From: Cyclobacteriaceae bacterium
Lineage (GTDB): Bacteria > Bacteroidota > Bacteroidia > Cytophagales > Cyclobacteriaceae
Length of the DNA: 10,052 nt
NCBI GenBank assembly: GCA_029861825.1
Contig: JAOTYN010000121.1
Coordinates: 1-10,052, forward strand
Reading direction: 5' to 3'
The notes under the pieces were generated by a model, which worked only from the letters and a program-made list of their open reading frames with translations, was not told the origin of the DNA and ran no database searches. A program made the translations under genes and the position numbers. Below are positions 1-7,799 of this stretch, in pieces (position 1 is the first letter of the stretch; each line of letters starts with the position of its first letter).

Positions 1-1496
1 GTAATGCACCGGTGCTAAAAGAAACCAAGCATTGGTATTTGCCTATGGACGAATATGAGGATTGGCTGAAAAAGTGGATCCTGGAGGGTCATAAAGAATG
101 GAAAAGCAACGTCTACGGACAATGCAAGGCCTGGATAGATCAGGGTTTGAAACCCAGAGCCATGACCCGTGATTTGGACTGGGGTGTGCCCGTGCCCCTA
201 AAGGGCGCTGAAGGTAAGGTGTTGTACGTATGGTTCGACGCTCCCATCGGATACATTTCCGCTACTAAAGAGTGGGCCCAAAAGACCGGCAAAAACTGGG
301 AACCCTATTGGAGGGACTCTGAACTGATCCATTTCATCGGCAAAGACAACATCGTATTTCACTGTATCATATTTCCAGTGATCCTGAAGGCTCATGGCGA
401 TTATGTGCTTCCAGAAAATGTGCCGGCAAATGAGTTTTTGAACCTGGAGGGTCAGAAAATATCCACCTCCCGCAATTGGGCGGTGTGGCTGCATGAATAT
501 CTGGAAGAGTTACCCGGTAAGGAGGATGTACTGCGCTATGTGCTCTGCGCCAATGCTCCGGAAACTAAAGACAATGATTTTACCTGGAAGGACTTTCAGG
601 CCCGTAACAATAATGAGCTGGTGGCGATTTTTGGGAATTTTGTAAACCGGGCCCTGGTTTTGACTCATAAATATTTTGAGGGAGCAGTTCCCAAAAGGGA
701 CACCCTGTTCGACCTGGACAAGCAAGTGGTGGCAGACCTTTCTGCGTACCCCCAGAAAATCAGTGATTCACTGGAGAAATTCAAGTTTCGGGAAGCACTT
801 AGCAGTGTGATGGAAATAGCTCGTATTGGCAATAAATTCCTGGCCGATACCGAACCCTGGAAAGTAATAAAGACCGACCCTCAAAGAGTGGGTACCATAC
901 TTAATCTTAGTTTACAAATTGCCGCCAACCTGGCCATCCTGGCAGAGCCCTTCTTGCCTAACAGCTGTGTCAAACTGCGGAACATGCTGAACCTTCCGGA
1001 TCCAAAGTGGGGTGATGCCGGGAGTGCCGACCTATTACTCAGCGACCATCAGTTGAATCCTGCTCAGCTTCTGTTTGAAAAGATTGAAGATGCGGTTATC
1101 GAGAATCAGGTCCGGAAATTAGAAGATACCAAACAAGCCAATGCACCCATGGAAATTGAAGTCCCAAAAGAGACCATTTCCTTTGATGATTTTATTAAAA
1201 TGGATATCCGTATCGGCACCGTACTGGAGGCCGAGAAACTTCCAAAATCCAAGAAGTTGCTGAAACTTAAAGTGGATACAGGCATAGATCAGAGGACGGT
1301 GGTAAGTGGGATTGCCCAACACTATCAACCGGAGGAGGTAATTGGTCAACAAGTTACGGTATTAGTGAATCTGGCCCCAAGAAAGATCATGGGCATAGAA
1401 TCGCAGGGAATGATCCTCATGGCGGAAGACGGTGAGGGAGTGCTTTCTTTCTTGCAGCCCGATAAGCAAACCGACGCCGGCAGCCAAGTCAGTTAG
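1..1496 (+). CDS. metG: Methionyl-tRNA synthetase (class I), 5'-truncated by window edge
   Basis: Charges tRNA-Met with methionine in the cytoplasm. The frame is open from base 3 (N-A-P-V-L-K-E-T) with no stop upstream, so the GTG at 12 is an internal valine codon and the true start, with the HIGH-type ATP motif and most or all of the zinc-binding region, lies outside. Counting the GTG-encoded residue as 1, the visible part holds the class I core motif VWFDAPIGY (73-81), the KMSKS-loop equivalent KISTS (149-153), an all-helical anticodon-binding domain (about 190-340), and a C-terminal EMAPII/Trbp111-like tRNA-binding OB domain (389-494, beginning ISFDDFIKMDIRIG). About 190 residues should be missing compared with the roughly 680-690 expected for the family in this phylum. 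It ends with TAG and converges with pth 121 bases later. No hairpin terminator follows. Identity is firm. Confidence 0.97.
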   Translation, partial: NAPVLKETKHWYLPMDEYEDWLKKWILEGHKEWKSNVYGQCKAWIDQGLKPRAMTRDLDWGVPVPLKGAEGKVLYVWFDAPIGYISATKEWAQKTGKNWEPYWRDSELIHFIGKDNIVFHCIIFPVILKAHGDYVLPENVPANEFLNLEGQKISTSRNWAVWLHEYLEELPGKEDVLRYVLCANAPETKDNDFTWKDFQARNNNELVAIFGNFVNRALVLTHKYFEGAVPKRDTLFDLDKQVVADLSAYPQKISDSLEKFKFREALSSVMEIARIGNKFLADTEPWKVIKTDPQRVGTILNLSLQIAANLAILAEPFLPNSCVKLRNMLNLPDPKWGDAGSADLLLSDHQLNPAQLLFEKIEDAVIENQVRKLEDTKQANAPMEIEVPKETISFDDFIKMDIRIGTVLEAEKLPKSKKLLKLKVDTGIDQRTVVSGIAQHYQPEEVIGQQVTVLVNLAPRKIMGIESQGMILMAEDGEGVLSFLQPDKQTDAGSQVS

Positions 1497-1524
1497 AATT
1501 ACGAATTACGAATTACGAATTACG
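1497..1524. repeat. 7-bp tandem repeat (AATTACG x4)
   Basis: Four exact, head-to-tail copies of the heptamer AATTACG start on the base directly after the metG stop codon and end before an A-rich stretch. A further GACGAATTA fragment occurs about 20 bases on. The repeat has no dyad symmetry that would make a terminator. Similar short tandem heptamers occur between genes in some Bacteroidota and cyanobacteria; whether this is one of those dispersed families cannot be told from a single copy. The rest of the 1497-1617 gap holds nothing that I can name. Confidence 0.9.
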
Positions 1525-1617
1525 AAAAAGGAGTTGCGGAAGACGAATTAAGCAATATGTGATTTTTCGGTAATCCGATGTGATCAGATATGATCCAAGG
1601 TATTCCGGGATCTGCGG

Positions 1618-2178
1618 TTAGTCATTGAACTGGTTCATGGTGCGTTCGATGCCCAGAGTGCAAAAGCTTAGAATCATATCGCAAGCTTTATCCATCAGCG
1701 CCGGCAATTGATCAAATTCATCAGGTTTAAAGCGGCTTAATACATAATCCACCTGACCGCCTTTTGAGAAATCATCGCCAATGCCTAATCGCAACCGGGC
1801 ATAGGACCGGGTGCCCAACACAGCTTCTATATTTTTTAACCCATTATGCCCTGCAGGGGAGCCCTGGGCGCGTAAACGCAGTTTTCCTAATGGTAGGGCC
1901 ATATCGTCGGTTAAGATCAGGGTTCGATCCAGTGGAATTTTAAGCTGCTGCAACCAGTATTTAACGGACTTACCGCTCAGGTTCATGTAGGTAGTGGGTT
2001 TTATCAAATAGATTTGCCGGCCTTTGTATTTGATGTTGGCCGTGTAGGCCAATCTTTCAATTTTAAAAAGGGCATCCTGCTTCTCTACTAAATGATCCAG
2101 TGTCAAGAATCCTATATTATGCCGGGTGAGTTCGTATTCCGGTCCGATATTACCAAGCCCTACGATTAAGTATTTCAT
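1618..2178 (-). CDS. pth: Peptidyl-tRNA hydrolase
   Basis: Cleaves the ester bond of peptidyl-tRNAs released by stalled or aborted ribosomes, recycling the tRNA. At 186 residues it has normal length for bacterial Pth. The key residues are visible: N10 in GLGNIG, H20 (the general base) in TRHNIGF, N66 in TYMNLSG, D91/D92 in LTDDMALP and N112 in AGHNGLKN. These match E. coli N10, H20, N68, D93 and N114. The ATG at 2178 gives the canonical N-terminus MKYLIVGLGN, so the start is secure. It is the last gene of the tRNA-Gln, prs, rplY, pth cluster, but an intrinsic terminator lies just 12 bases upstream of its start codon. It must therefore be expressed by read-through or from a promoter inside rplY. 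No Shine-Dalgarno sequence is seen; the leader is A/T-rich. Confidence 0.97.
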   Translation of the reverse strand: MKYLIVGLGNIGPEYELTRHNIGFLTLDHLVEKQDALFKIERLAYTANIKYKGRQIYLIKPTTYMNLSGKSVKYWLQQLKIPLDRTLILTDDMALPLGKLRLRAQGSPAGHNGLKNIEAVLGTRSYARLRLGIGDDFSKGGQVDYVLSRFKPDEFDQLPALMDKACDMILSFCTLGIERTMNQFND

Positions 2179-2190
2179 GGAATTAAATAT

Positions 2191-2222
2191 AAAAAAATCC
2201 TGCCCATTGCTGAGCAGGATTT
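2191..2222 (-). terminator. Intrinsic terminator after rplY, upstream of pth
   Basis: Perfect 9-bp inverted repeat AAATCCTGC (2195-2203) and GCAGGATTT (2214-2222) with a 10-base loop. Read on the minus strand, the stem runs straight into seven T (complement of 2191-2197), the classical Rho-independent layout. It lies 21 bases beyond the rplY stop codon, so it should end most prs-rplY transcripts. The pth ATG follows the T-run after only 12 bases. The A-run on the other side would not serve plus-strand transcripts. Confidence 0.88.
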
Positions 2223-2243
2223 GATCTTTCAGTTTCGGGATAA

Positions 2244-2948
2244 TTAAGAACCTCCTTTTTCGGAAGGTGCATCTCCTCCTTCTTTGGGAGTGGCACCACC
2301 TTCGCCGGCTTCGCCTTCTGCTCCTTCTTCTCCTTCTTCACCTTCTTCACCTTCTTCTCCTTCTTCACCTTCAAGTTCCTCTTCTTCAACGGTGACTATT
2401 CTCATGGTTCTAGGTGTTTCCACGGAAATTATACTTACCAGGTCGCTGGTAATGATCTCAAATTCTCCTGGCTCCAATTCACCTACCTTAATGGATTTAC
2501 CCAAAGTTAATTTGGAGATATCCACTAATATTTCATCGGGCATGTCTTTCGGCAATGCCTTGATCAGCAAATGTTTTTGATTGATGTATAACTTACCCCC
2601 TTCAGCTACTCCGGGAGCAGTGCCTTTAGTCCTTACGGGAATATTCATGCTCACCGGCTTGTCATCGAACAATTCCAGAAAATCGACATGCATGATGATC
2701 TCGCTAACGGGATGAAATTGAATGTCCTGTAGGATCGCTTTGGTATTTTGGCCATCTACGGAAAGGCTTACCATAAGGGCATCTGGTGTGTAGACCAGAT
2801 CCCTGAAGCTGATCATGGGAGTTTCAAAATGGATTTGTTCCTTTCCCCCATACAGGACACAAGGCACTTTGCCTTCCACCCTCAGCTTTTTAGATTCACT
2901 TTTTCCGAGATTTGCTCTTTTATGCCCTATAATCTCTAAAGTTTTCAT
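2244..2948 (-). CDS. rplY: 50S ribosomal protein L25 (CTC/TL5 general stress type) with acidic tail
   Basis: Binds 5S rRNA in the large ribosomal subunit; the long two-domain form is also known as CTC or TL5. The 234-residue product has the L25 5S-binding domain (about 1-92, with KVPCVLYGG at 27-35 and HVDFLEL at 87-93), the C-terminal beta domain (about 97-187), and a low-complexity acidic tail (188-234) built from EEG units and ending in a Gly-rich stretch. The start is ATG 2948 (MKTLEIIGHKR), which matches family N-termini. An upstream ATG at 3017 in the same frame would overlap prs by 59 bases and add residues unrelated to L25. The gap to the prs stop is 10 bases, so the two are surely co-transcribed. 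The leader is A/T-rich without a Shine-Dalgarno sequence. A terminator follows at 2191-2222. Confidence 0.95.
   Translation of the reverse strand: MKTLEIIGHKRANLGKSESKKLRVEGKVPCVLYGGKEQIHFETPMISFRDLVYTPDALMVSLSVDGQNTKAILQDIQFHPVSEIIMHVDFLELFDDKPVSMNIPVRTKGTAPGVAEGGKLYINQKHLLIKALPKDMPDEILVDISKLTLGKSIKVGELEPGEFEIITSDLVSIISVETPRTMRIVTVEEEELEGEEGEEGEEGEEGEEGAEGEAGEGGATPKEGGDAPSEKGGS
2321..2374. repeat. 9-bp tandem repeat inside the rplY acidic tail
   Basis: Six consecutive 9-base units on the plus strand, of the form C(T/A)CCTTCTT, with the last unit ending in CAA. In the rplY frame each unit encodes Glu-Glu-Gly. The period is a multiple of three, so gain or loss of units would lengthen or shorten the tail without a frameshift. 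The units differ mostly at one silent position (GGT or GGA for Gly). Confidence 0.88.
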
Positions 2949-2958
2949 GAATAATAAT

Positions 2959-3885
2959 TTAAATAAATAATGAACTGATGGACCCTTGGGTCCTAATTTC
3001 TTTAATGGCGTTGGCAAATAAATTTGCCACCGTCAACACGTTAATTTTTTCATGTTCCGTTTTCAAGGGAATGGTGTCGCTAATTACCAGCTCCTCCAAA
3101 ACGGAGTTAGAAATGTTTTCCAATGCTTTGCCCGATAGCACACCGTGAGTAGCCATGGCCCGTACGGAACGTGCTCCTTTCTCCTTAATGACCTCAGTGG
3201 CTTTGCAAATGGTGCCTGCGGTATCTACTAGATCATCGACCAATACCACATCGGCATTTTCCACATTACCGATCACCTGCATGGAAGCCACTTCATTGGC
3301 CCGCTTGCGGTGTTTGTCACACACTACCAACTCCGCATTGAAGTATTTAGCAAAGGCCCTGGCCCGGCCTACACCACCCACATCGGGAGCGGCAAATACA
3401 ATATTTTCCAATTCAAGTTGTCTAAGGTAAGGCACAAATATGGCCGACCCGTACAAGTGATCCACGGGAAAGTCGAAAAATCCCTGGATCTGTCCGGCAT
3501 GCAGATCGATGGTCATTAAGCGATCGGCTCCAGCCGCCGATAACAGATTGGCATTCAACTTGGCAGCAATAGAAACCCTGGGCTTGTCCTTGCGATCCTG
3601 CCGGGCATAACCAAAATAAGGGACAATTACCGTTACATGCTTGGCACTGGCCCGGCGGGCAGCATCGATCATCAGTAACAATTCTAAAATATGGTCTGCC
3701 GGAGGGTAAGTCGATTGGATGACAAATACATCACTGCCTCGTACTGATTCGTCAAAACTGGGACACATCTCACCGTCGCTGAATTTCGCCAGAGACAGGG
3801 CGCCAAGCTTTACACCATACGATTGGGCAATCTTCTCTCCCAGAGACTGTGAAGCAGAGCCTGCAAAGATCTTTACGGTCGACAT
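2959..3885 (-). CDS. prs: Ribose-phosphate pyrophosphokinase (PRPP synthetase)
   Basis: Makes 5-phosphoribosyl-1-pyrophosphate from ribose 5-phosphate and ATP, the common precursor for purines, pyrimidines, histidine, tryptophan and NAD. The 308 residues match the usual class I enzyme length (about 310-315). Visible motifs: FSDGEM (35-40), the ATP-binding stretch FGYARQDRK (91-99), the metal-binding DLHAGQIQGFF (127-137), the flexible catalytic loop DKHRKR (190-195, with K191 and R193), and the PRPP-binding VVLVDDLVDTAGT (213-225). The ATG at 3885 gives the normal N-terminus and is preceded by an A-run instead of a Shine-Dalgarno sequence. It lies 49 bases after tRNA-Gln and 10 bases before rplY. 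No promoter motif is visible in the short tRNA-prs gap, so transcription probably begins ahead of the tRNA. Identity is firm. Confidence 0.97.
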   Translation of the reverse strand: MSTVKIFAGSASQSLGEKIAQSYGVKLGALSLAKFSDGEMCPSFDESVRGSDVFVIQSTYPPADHILELLLMIDAARRASAKHVTVIVPYFGYARQDRKDKPRVSIAAKLNANLLSAAGADRLMTIDLHAGQIQGFFDFPVDHLYGSAIFVPYLRQLELENIVFAAPDVGGVGRARAFAKYFNAELVVCDKHRKRANEVASMQVIGNVENADVVLVDDLVDTAGTICKATEVIKEKGARSVRAMATHGVLSGKALENISNSVLEELVISDTIPLKTEHEKINVLTVANLFANAIKEIRTQGSISSLFI

Positions 3886-3901
3886 TTTTTTTATAAAATG
3901 A

Positions 3902-3920
3902 ATCCCGATACCATCGGGAT
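3902..3920 (-). terminator. Perfect hairpin between tRNA-Gln and prs (possible weak terminator or processing site)
   Basis: An 8-bp perfect inverted repeat, ATCCCGAT and ATCGGGAT, around a 3-base loop. On the minus strand the stem is followed by TTCATTTTATAAAAAA, which is T-rich for only a few bases, so termination would be partial at most. It lies 14 bases beyond the tRNA 3' end and 16 bases before the prs ATG. It may trim or protect the tRNA 3' trailer, attenuate read-through into prs, or shield the 5' end of prs mRNA. The hairpin is seen directly; its role is inference. Confidence 0.55.
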
Positions 3921-3934
3921 CCTTACTAACCTTG

Positions 3935-4007
3935 TTGCCCGACTAGGGCTCGAACCTAGACTCTTCTGGACCAAAACCAGACGTGTTGCCAGTTACACCA
4001 TCGGGCA
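3935..4007 (-). tRNA. tRNA-Gln (anticodon UUG)
   Basis: Folds as a complete 73-nucleotide cloverleaf on the minus strand: acceptor TGCCCGA/TCGGGCA (7 bp), D stem GTGT/ACAC with loop AACTGGCA, anticodon stem TCTGG/CCAGA with loop TTTTGGT (anticodon TTG, reading CAA and CAG), a 5-base variable loop AGAGT, T stem CTAGG/CCTAG with loop TTCGAGC, and discriminator A73. The first pair is U1-A72, a hallmark of bacterial tRNA-Gln. The 3' CCA is not encoded (the next bases are CAA), so it must be added by nucleotidyltransferase. It lies between purL and prs on the same strand, with a promoter directly upstream. Confidence 0.97.
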
Positions 4008-4014
4008 CTCATTT

Positions 4015-4030
4015 TGAGGCTACAAAGGTA
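4015..4030 (-). promoter_or_regulatory. Bacteroidota-type promoter (-7 TAnnTTTG) for tRNA-Gln and probably prs-rplY
   Basis: The minus strand carries TACCTTTG at 4030-4023, a perfect match to the TAnnTTTG -7 element used by the primary sigma factor of Bacteroidota. The expected transcription start, roughly 6-8 bases further on (near 4015-4017), lies just ahead of the mature tRNA 5' end at 4007, leaving a very short 5' leader. The -33 box is poor: only a T-rich TTTC about 17 bases upstream. Confidence 0.65.
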
Positions 4031-4076
4031 GAATATTTTAACTCTTAGAAAAAAGAAATTACTTAAAAATAACCAT

Positions 4077-7000
4077 TTATGGAGCTGCTTTTTGCAGGTG
4101 GCGACTTACCCAATTGCGAGCGTTAACAAAGGCCTCAATCCATGGGGTTACCTGGTGCTGTTTTTGATATTCTTCCTGATGGGCCCATTGCCAGGGAAAA
4201 ATAGAGCGTTCCAAATGGGGCATAATAGCCAGGTGCCGGCCGTCATGAGAGGCCACGGCGGCTATGTTGTGATCAGAGCCATTAGGGTTTCCTGGGTAGT
4301 CTCCATAACTGTAATAAGCAGCTACATGATAACGGTCTCTTTCAAGAGGGAAATTGAACTTTCCTTCTCCATGGGCTACCCAAATGCCCAGGCGGCTGCC
4401 AGCCAGACTTGAAAACATTACACTTTGGTTCATGGGGATGGTTATGTTTAGGAAGGTGGATTCGAACTTGCCGGAATCATTGTGCGACATTTTTGGATGC
4501 TCCCGGTGTCGGGGATAGATGATGCCCAACTCCATCATGAGTTGGCAGCCATTGCATACTCCCAGACTAAGGGTGTCGCGGCGTCGGTAAAAATTATCCA
4601 AAACTTGCCGGGCCTGTAAGTTGTAAAGAAAAGCACCGGCCCAGCCTTTGGCAGAACCCAAAACATCGGAATTACTAAAGCCTCCCACAAAGACTATAAA
4701 ATGGACATCTTCCAGGGTTTCCCGACCTGTTACCAAATCGGTCATATGCACATCCTTTACCTCAAATCCTGCCAGAAAAAGGCTATAGGCCATCTCCCGG
4801 TCACCATTTACTCCTTTTTCGCGAATGATGGCCGCTTTACAGACCCTAGTCTCATGACCCAGGGGCATCAACTGCAGAGACTGGTAGGACCCGGTAAATT
4901 GCGGATTGAAATTATATTGCAAGGGTTGCTTTATGTAGTTCACAAAGCGTTTCTGAGCCAAATCCCCGGCACATTGCTGCTGATCCATGCGAAAGGAGGT
5001 TTCAAACCAAAGCTTTCGATGATGGTCCACGGATAAGCTCCAGCTTTCTTCACCAATGGTTATTTCCACTTGATCCCGGGTAGTGATGGTGCCAATTTCC
5101 TGGAAAATCAAATTATGCTTGCCCATGACCTCCTTACCTTTCGCCGCATCACTCACCTGGATGATCACTCCTGGGTTTTCACTGAACATCACTTTAACAG
5201 GGTCATCGGCCAACCCGCTGAGATTCAGTTCAAGTCCCACATTTCTTTGAGTGAAAGTCATCTCCAGCAGAGAGGTTATCAATCCTCCACTGCCGATGTC
5301 GTGGCCCGCTAGTATCAGGTCCTGATGGATCAAATCCTGCACCGCAGTGAAAGCCCTTTTAAAATGATCCAGATCGTCTACATCCGGGGCCTTGTTTCCC
5401 AAGGTGCCTAATATCTGGGCAAAGCTGCTGCCGCCAAGATCCAGTTCGCCGCCGGAGAAGTTAATATAGATCAATGTACTATGCTCATGAGGTTGCAATA
5501 CCGGAGTTATTGCTTTACGAATCTGGGTGACATTAGCAGCGGCAGAAACGATGACAGTGCCCGGTGCCAGAACAGTCTGGCCATCGCCATATTTTTGTTT
5601 CATGCTAAGAGAATCTTTGCCGGTAGGTACGTTAATACCCAGATCGCTGGCCATCTGGCTAAGCGCTTTTACACCATCATACAATCTGGAGTCCTCACCG
5701 GTTGATTTCGCTGGCCACATCCAGTTGGCACTGAGAGAAACCCCTTGTAATCCATCTTCCAGGGGAGCCCATATAATATTGGTCAGCGCTTCGGCCACAG
5801 AAAGTCTTGATCCGGTGGCTGCGTTTACCAATCCAGCACCGGGGGCATGCCCCAAGGCCGTGGCTACTCCTTTTTCGCCCAGGTAATCCAAGGCCACAAT
5901 CCCCAGATTATTCAGGGGGAGCTGCAGGGGCCCTACGCTCTGCTGCATGGCCACTTTTCCAGTTACGGAACGATCTACTTTGTTGGTCAGCCAGTCTTTA
6001 CACCCTACCGCCTCCAGTTGCAGCAATTGTTCCAGGTAATCTTTGATTTTTGATGAATCATATTGTAGATCCTTCCTCACCTGGGATAGGCGCTGGTCCT
6101 CCAATATGGTTTTCGGTGAACTGCCAAACATGTGGGATAGGTCCCAATCCATAGGGTAGGGGCGGCTGTGGGATTCGAACTTAAAATGCTGATCGCCGGT
6201 AATTTCACCCACTTCATAATAAGGAGAGCGTTCCCTTTCAGCTATACGTCTTAGAAGTGGCAGATCCTGGGGTCGCATCACCAGTCCCATTCTTTCCTGG
6301 CTTTCATTTCCAATGATCTCCTTGGCGCTTAAAGTAGGGTCGCCCACGGGAAGGGATTCAAGCTTAACAGTGCCTCCGGTATCCTCAACCAGTTCAGACA
6401 GGCAGTTGAGATGACCCCCGGCCCCATGATCATGAATGGAGACAATAGGGTTGTCCGGGTGCTCAGCCAGTGCTCGGATAGCATTTGCCACCCGTTTCTG
6501 CATTTCCGGGTTGGCCCTTTGTACGGCATTTAACTCAATATTACTGCCAAATTCGCCTGTGGCTACGGAGCTTACGGCACCTCCACCCATACCGATCCTG
6601 TAGTTATCCCCACCCAGCACTACAATTTGATCCCCTTCCTGAGGAATGTCTTTCTTACTATCCTCCAAATTTCCATACCCGATACCTCCGGCAAGCATAA
6701 TTACCTTATCATAGCCCAGTACCTGCTGGTCGTCCTGATGCTCGAAAGTAAGTATGCTACCGCAAATCAAAGGCTGGCCAAATTTGTTGCCGAAATCACT
6801 AGCACCATTGGAAGCTTTTATAAGTAGATCCATGGGAGTTTGGTATAGCCACTTGCGCGCTTTAATACGCTCTTCCCAAGCTTTTCCAGGGCTGTTTCTA
6901 CTGTAGGGTGTCATGTAAACGGCGGTGCCGGCCAATGGAACACTGGCCTTGCCCCCAGCTAAGCGGTCTCGAATCTCACCGCCAGTGCCGGTAGAGGCTC

Positions 7001-7772
7001 CATTGAAAGGCTCAACCGTGGTAGGGAAATTGTGAGTCTCCGCTTTTAGAGAAACTACCGATTCAATGTCCTTAACTTCAAAGAAGTCCGGCTTATCCTG
7101 TGTTTTGGGAGCAAATTGCTGTATGCGAGGTCCACGATAGAATGCCACGTTGTCTTTATAGGCACTTATCAATTTATTGGGATTTAGCCGGGAGGTTTCC
7201 TTAATCCATTCAAAGAGGCTCTTCTCTTGGACCTGCCCATCGATTATGAACTGACCATTGAAGATCTTATGTCGACAATGTTCGCTGTTGACCTGCGAAA
7301 AGCCGAACACCTCACTATCGGTAAGATCTCTGGACAACGATCGGCCTACTTCCTGCAAATAAGCTATTTCATCTTCACTTAACGCAAGGCCATGCTCCTG
7401 GTTATATGCTGCAATATCCTGGATGAACTGCACCGGTTCGGGAGTATGATCTATTTCGAAGATTGACTGATCCAAATCGGCGTATTGGTGCTCCAACATG
7501 GGATCGTATTGCTGTCCCTCTAAAGCTCGCTCAAAGCGTTCAATACGGTCAATATTTTGTATACCCATATTTTGGGTGATCTCTACAGCGTTAGTACTCC
7601 AGGGGGTGATCATCTCTTTCCTGGGACCGATATGGGAACCGGTAAGGCCATCCGATATGGTTTCAGCGTTACCAAAGAGCCAACGCAATTTTGATTGGGT
7701 TTCTAGATCGAGGTTCTGATCGGATTGAACAGCGTAAACCGGAAGATCTTGCCCGGTAAAAAATGTTATCAT
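4077..7772 (-). CDS. purL: Phosphoribosylformylglycinamidine synthase, single-chain
   Basis: Fourth step of purine synthesis: converts FGAR, glutamine and ATP to FGAM. The 1231 residues make this the large single-chain form (E. coli about 1295), with no separate PurS or PurQ needed. In order: an N-terminal PurS-like region (about 1-115), a linker, the ATP-binding synthase core with SEHCRHK (163-169), KAETHNFPT (243-251) and TGTGGEIRD (261-269), a duplicated AIRS-like half (about 610-940), and a C-terminal class I glutamine amidotransferase domain (about 970-1231) with nucleophile C1073 in LGVCNG and the His-Glu pair H1186/E1188 in PHLERS. All catalytic residues are present and the frame is unbroken. 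ATG 7772 starts the expected N-terminus; its leader lacks a Shine-Dalgarno sequence. A promoter lies 35 bases upstream, and tRNA-Gln follows 69 bases downstream with no terminator seen between. Confidence 0.98.
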   Translation of the reverse strand: MITFFTGQDLPVYAVQSDQNLDLETQSKLRWLFGNAETISDGLTGSHIGPRKEMITPWSTNAVEITQNMGIQNIDRIERFERALEGQQYDPMLEHQYADLDQSIFEIDHTPEPVQFIQDIAAYNQEHGLALSEDEIAYLQEVGRSLSRDLTDSEVFGFSQVNSEHCRHKIFNGQFIIDGQVQEKSLFEWIKETSRLNPNKLISAYKDNVAFYRGPRIQQFAPKTQDKPDFFEVKDIESVVSLKAETHNFPTTVEPFNGASTGTGGEIRDRLAGGKASVPLAGTAVYMTPYSRNSPGKAWEERIKARKWLYQTPMDLLIKASNGASDFGNKFGQPLICGSILTFEHQDDQQVLGYDKVIMLAGGIGYGNLEDSKKDIPQEGDQIVVLGGDNYRIGMGGGAVSSVATGEFGSNIELNAVQRANPEMQKRVANAIRALAEHPDNPIVSIHDHGAGGHLNCLSELVEDTGGTVKLESLPVGDPTLSAKEIIGNESQERMGLVMRPQDLPLLRRIAERERSPYYEVGEITGDQHFKFESHSRPYPMDWDLSHMFGSSPKTILEDQRLSQVRKDLQYDSSKIKDYLEQLLQLEAVGCKDWLTNKVDRSVTGKVAMQQSVGPLQLPLNNLGIVALDYLGEKGVATALGHAPGAGLVNAATGSRLSVAEALTNIIWAPLEDGLQGVSLSANWMWPAKSTGEDSRLYDGVKALSQMASDLGINVPTGKDSLSMKQKYGDGQTVLAPGTVIVSAAANVTQIRKAITPVLQPHEHSTLIYINFSGGELDLGGSSFAQILGTLGNKAPDVDDLDHFKRAFTAVQDLIHQDLILAGHDIGSGGLITSLLEMTFTQRNVGLELNLSGLADDPVKVMFSENPGVIIQVSDAAKGKEVMGKHNLIFQEIGTITTRDQVEITIGEESWSLSVDHHRKLWFETSFRMDQQQCAGDLAQKRFVNYIKQPLQYNFNPQFTGSYQSLQLMPLGHETRVCKAAIIREKGVNGDREMAYSLFLAGFEVKDVHMTDLVTGRETLEDVHFIVFVGGFSNSDVLGSAKGWAGAFLYNLQARQVLDNFYRRRDTLSLGVCNGCQLMMELGIIYPRHREHPKMSHNDSGKFESTFLNITIPMNQSVMFSSLAGSRLGIWVAHGEGKFNFPLERDRYHVAAYYSYGDYPGNPNGSDHNIAAVASHDGRHLAIMPHLERSIFPWQWAHQEEYQKQHQVTPWIEAFVNARNWVSRHLQKAAP

Positions 7773-7799
7773 GGACTCTTTTTAATTAGCAGGAGCATT

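Noticed and set aside
1560..1617. GATCAGATATGATC inverted repeat between metG and pth as a shared terminator
   Set aside because: Five-base arms and no T-run on either strand.
2180..2195. TATATTTA before pth as a -7 promoter element
   Set aside because: It lacks the final G of TAnnTTTG, overlaps the terminator T-run and would leave almost no leader.
2183..2389. Minus-strand 68-residue Lys-rich ORF over the rplY tail
   Set aside because: It is another frame of the GAA/GGT-rich acidic-tail repeat, which gives Lys-rich peptides automatically; it also crosses the terminator. No homology signal.
2949..3017. Upstream ATG extension of rplY (23 extra residues)
   Set aside because: It overlaps the prs 3' end, and the L25 family begins at the later ATG (2948).
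5527..5886. Plus-strand 119-residue ORF (and other plus ORFs within 4092-7719)
   Set aside because: All lie antisense to the intact, well-conserved purL frame and show no recognisable domain; they are shadow frames.
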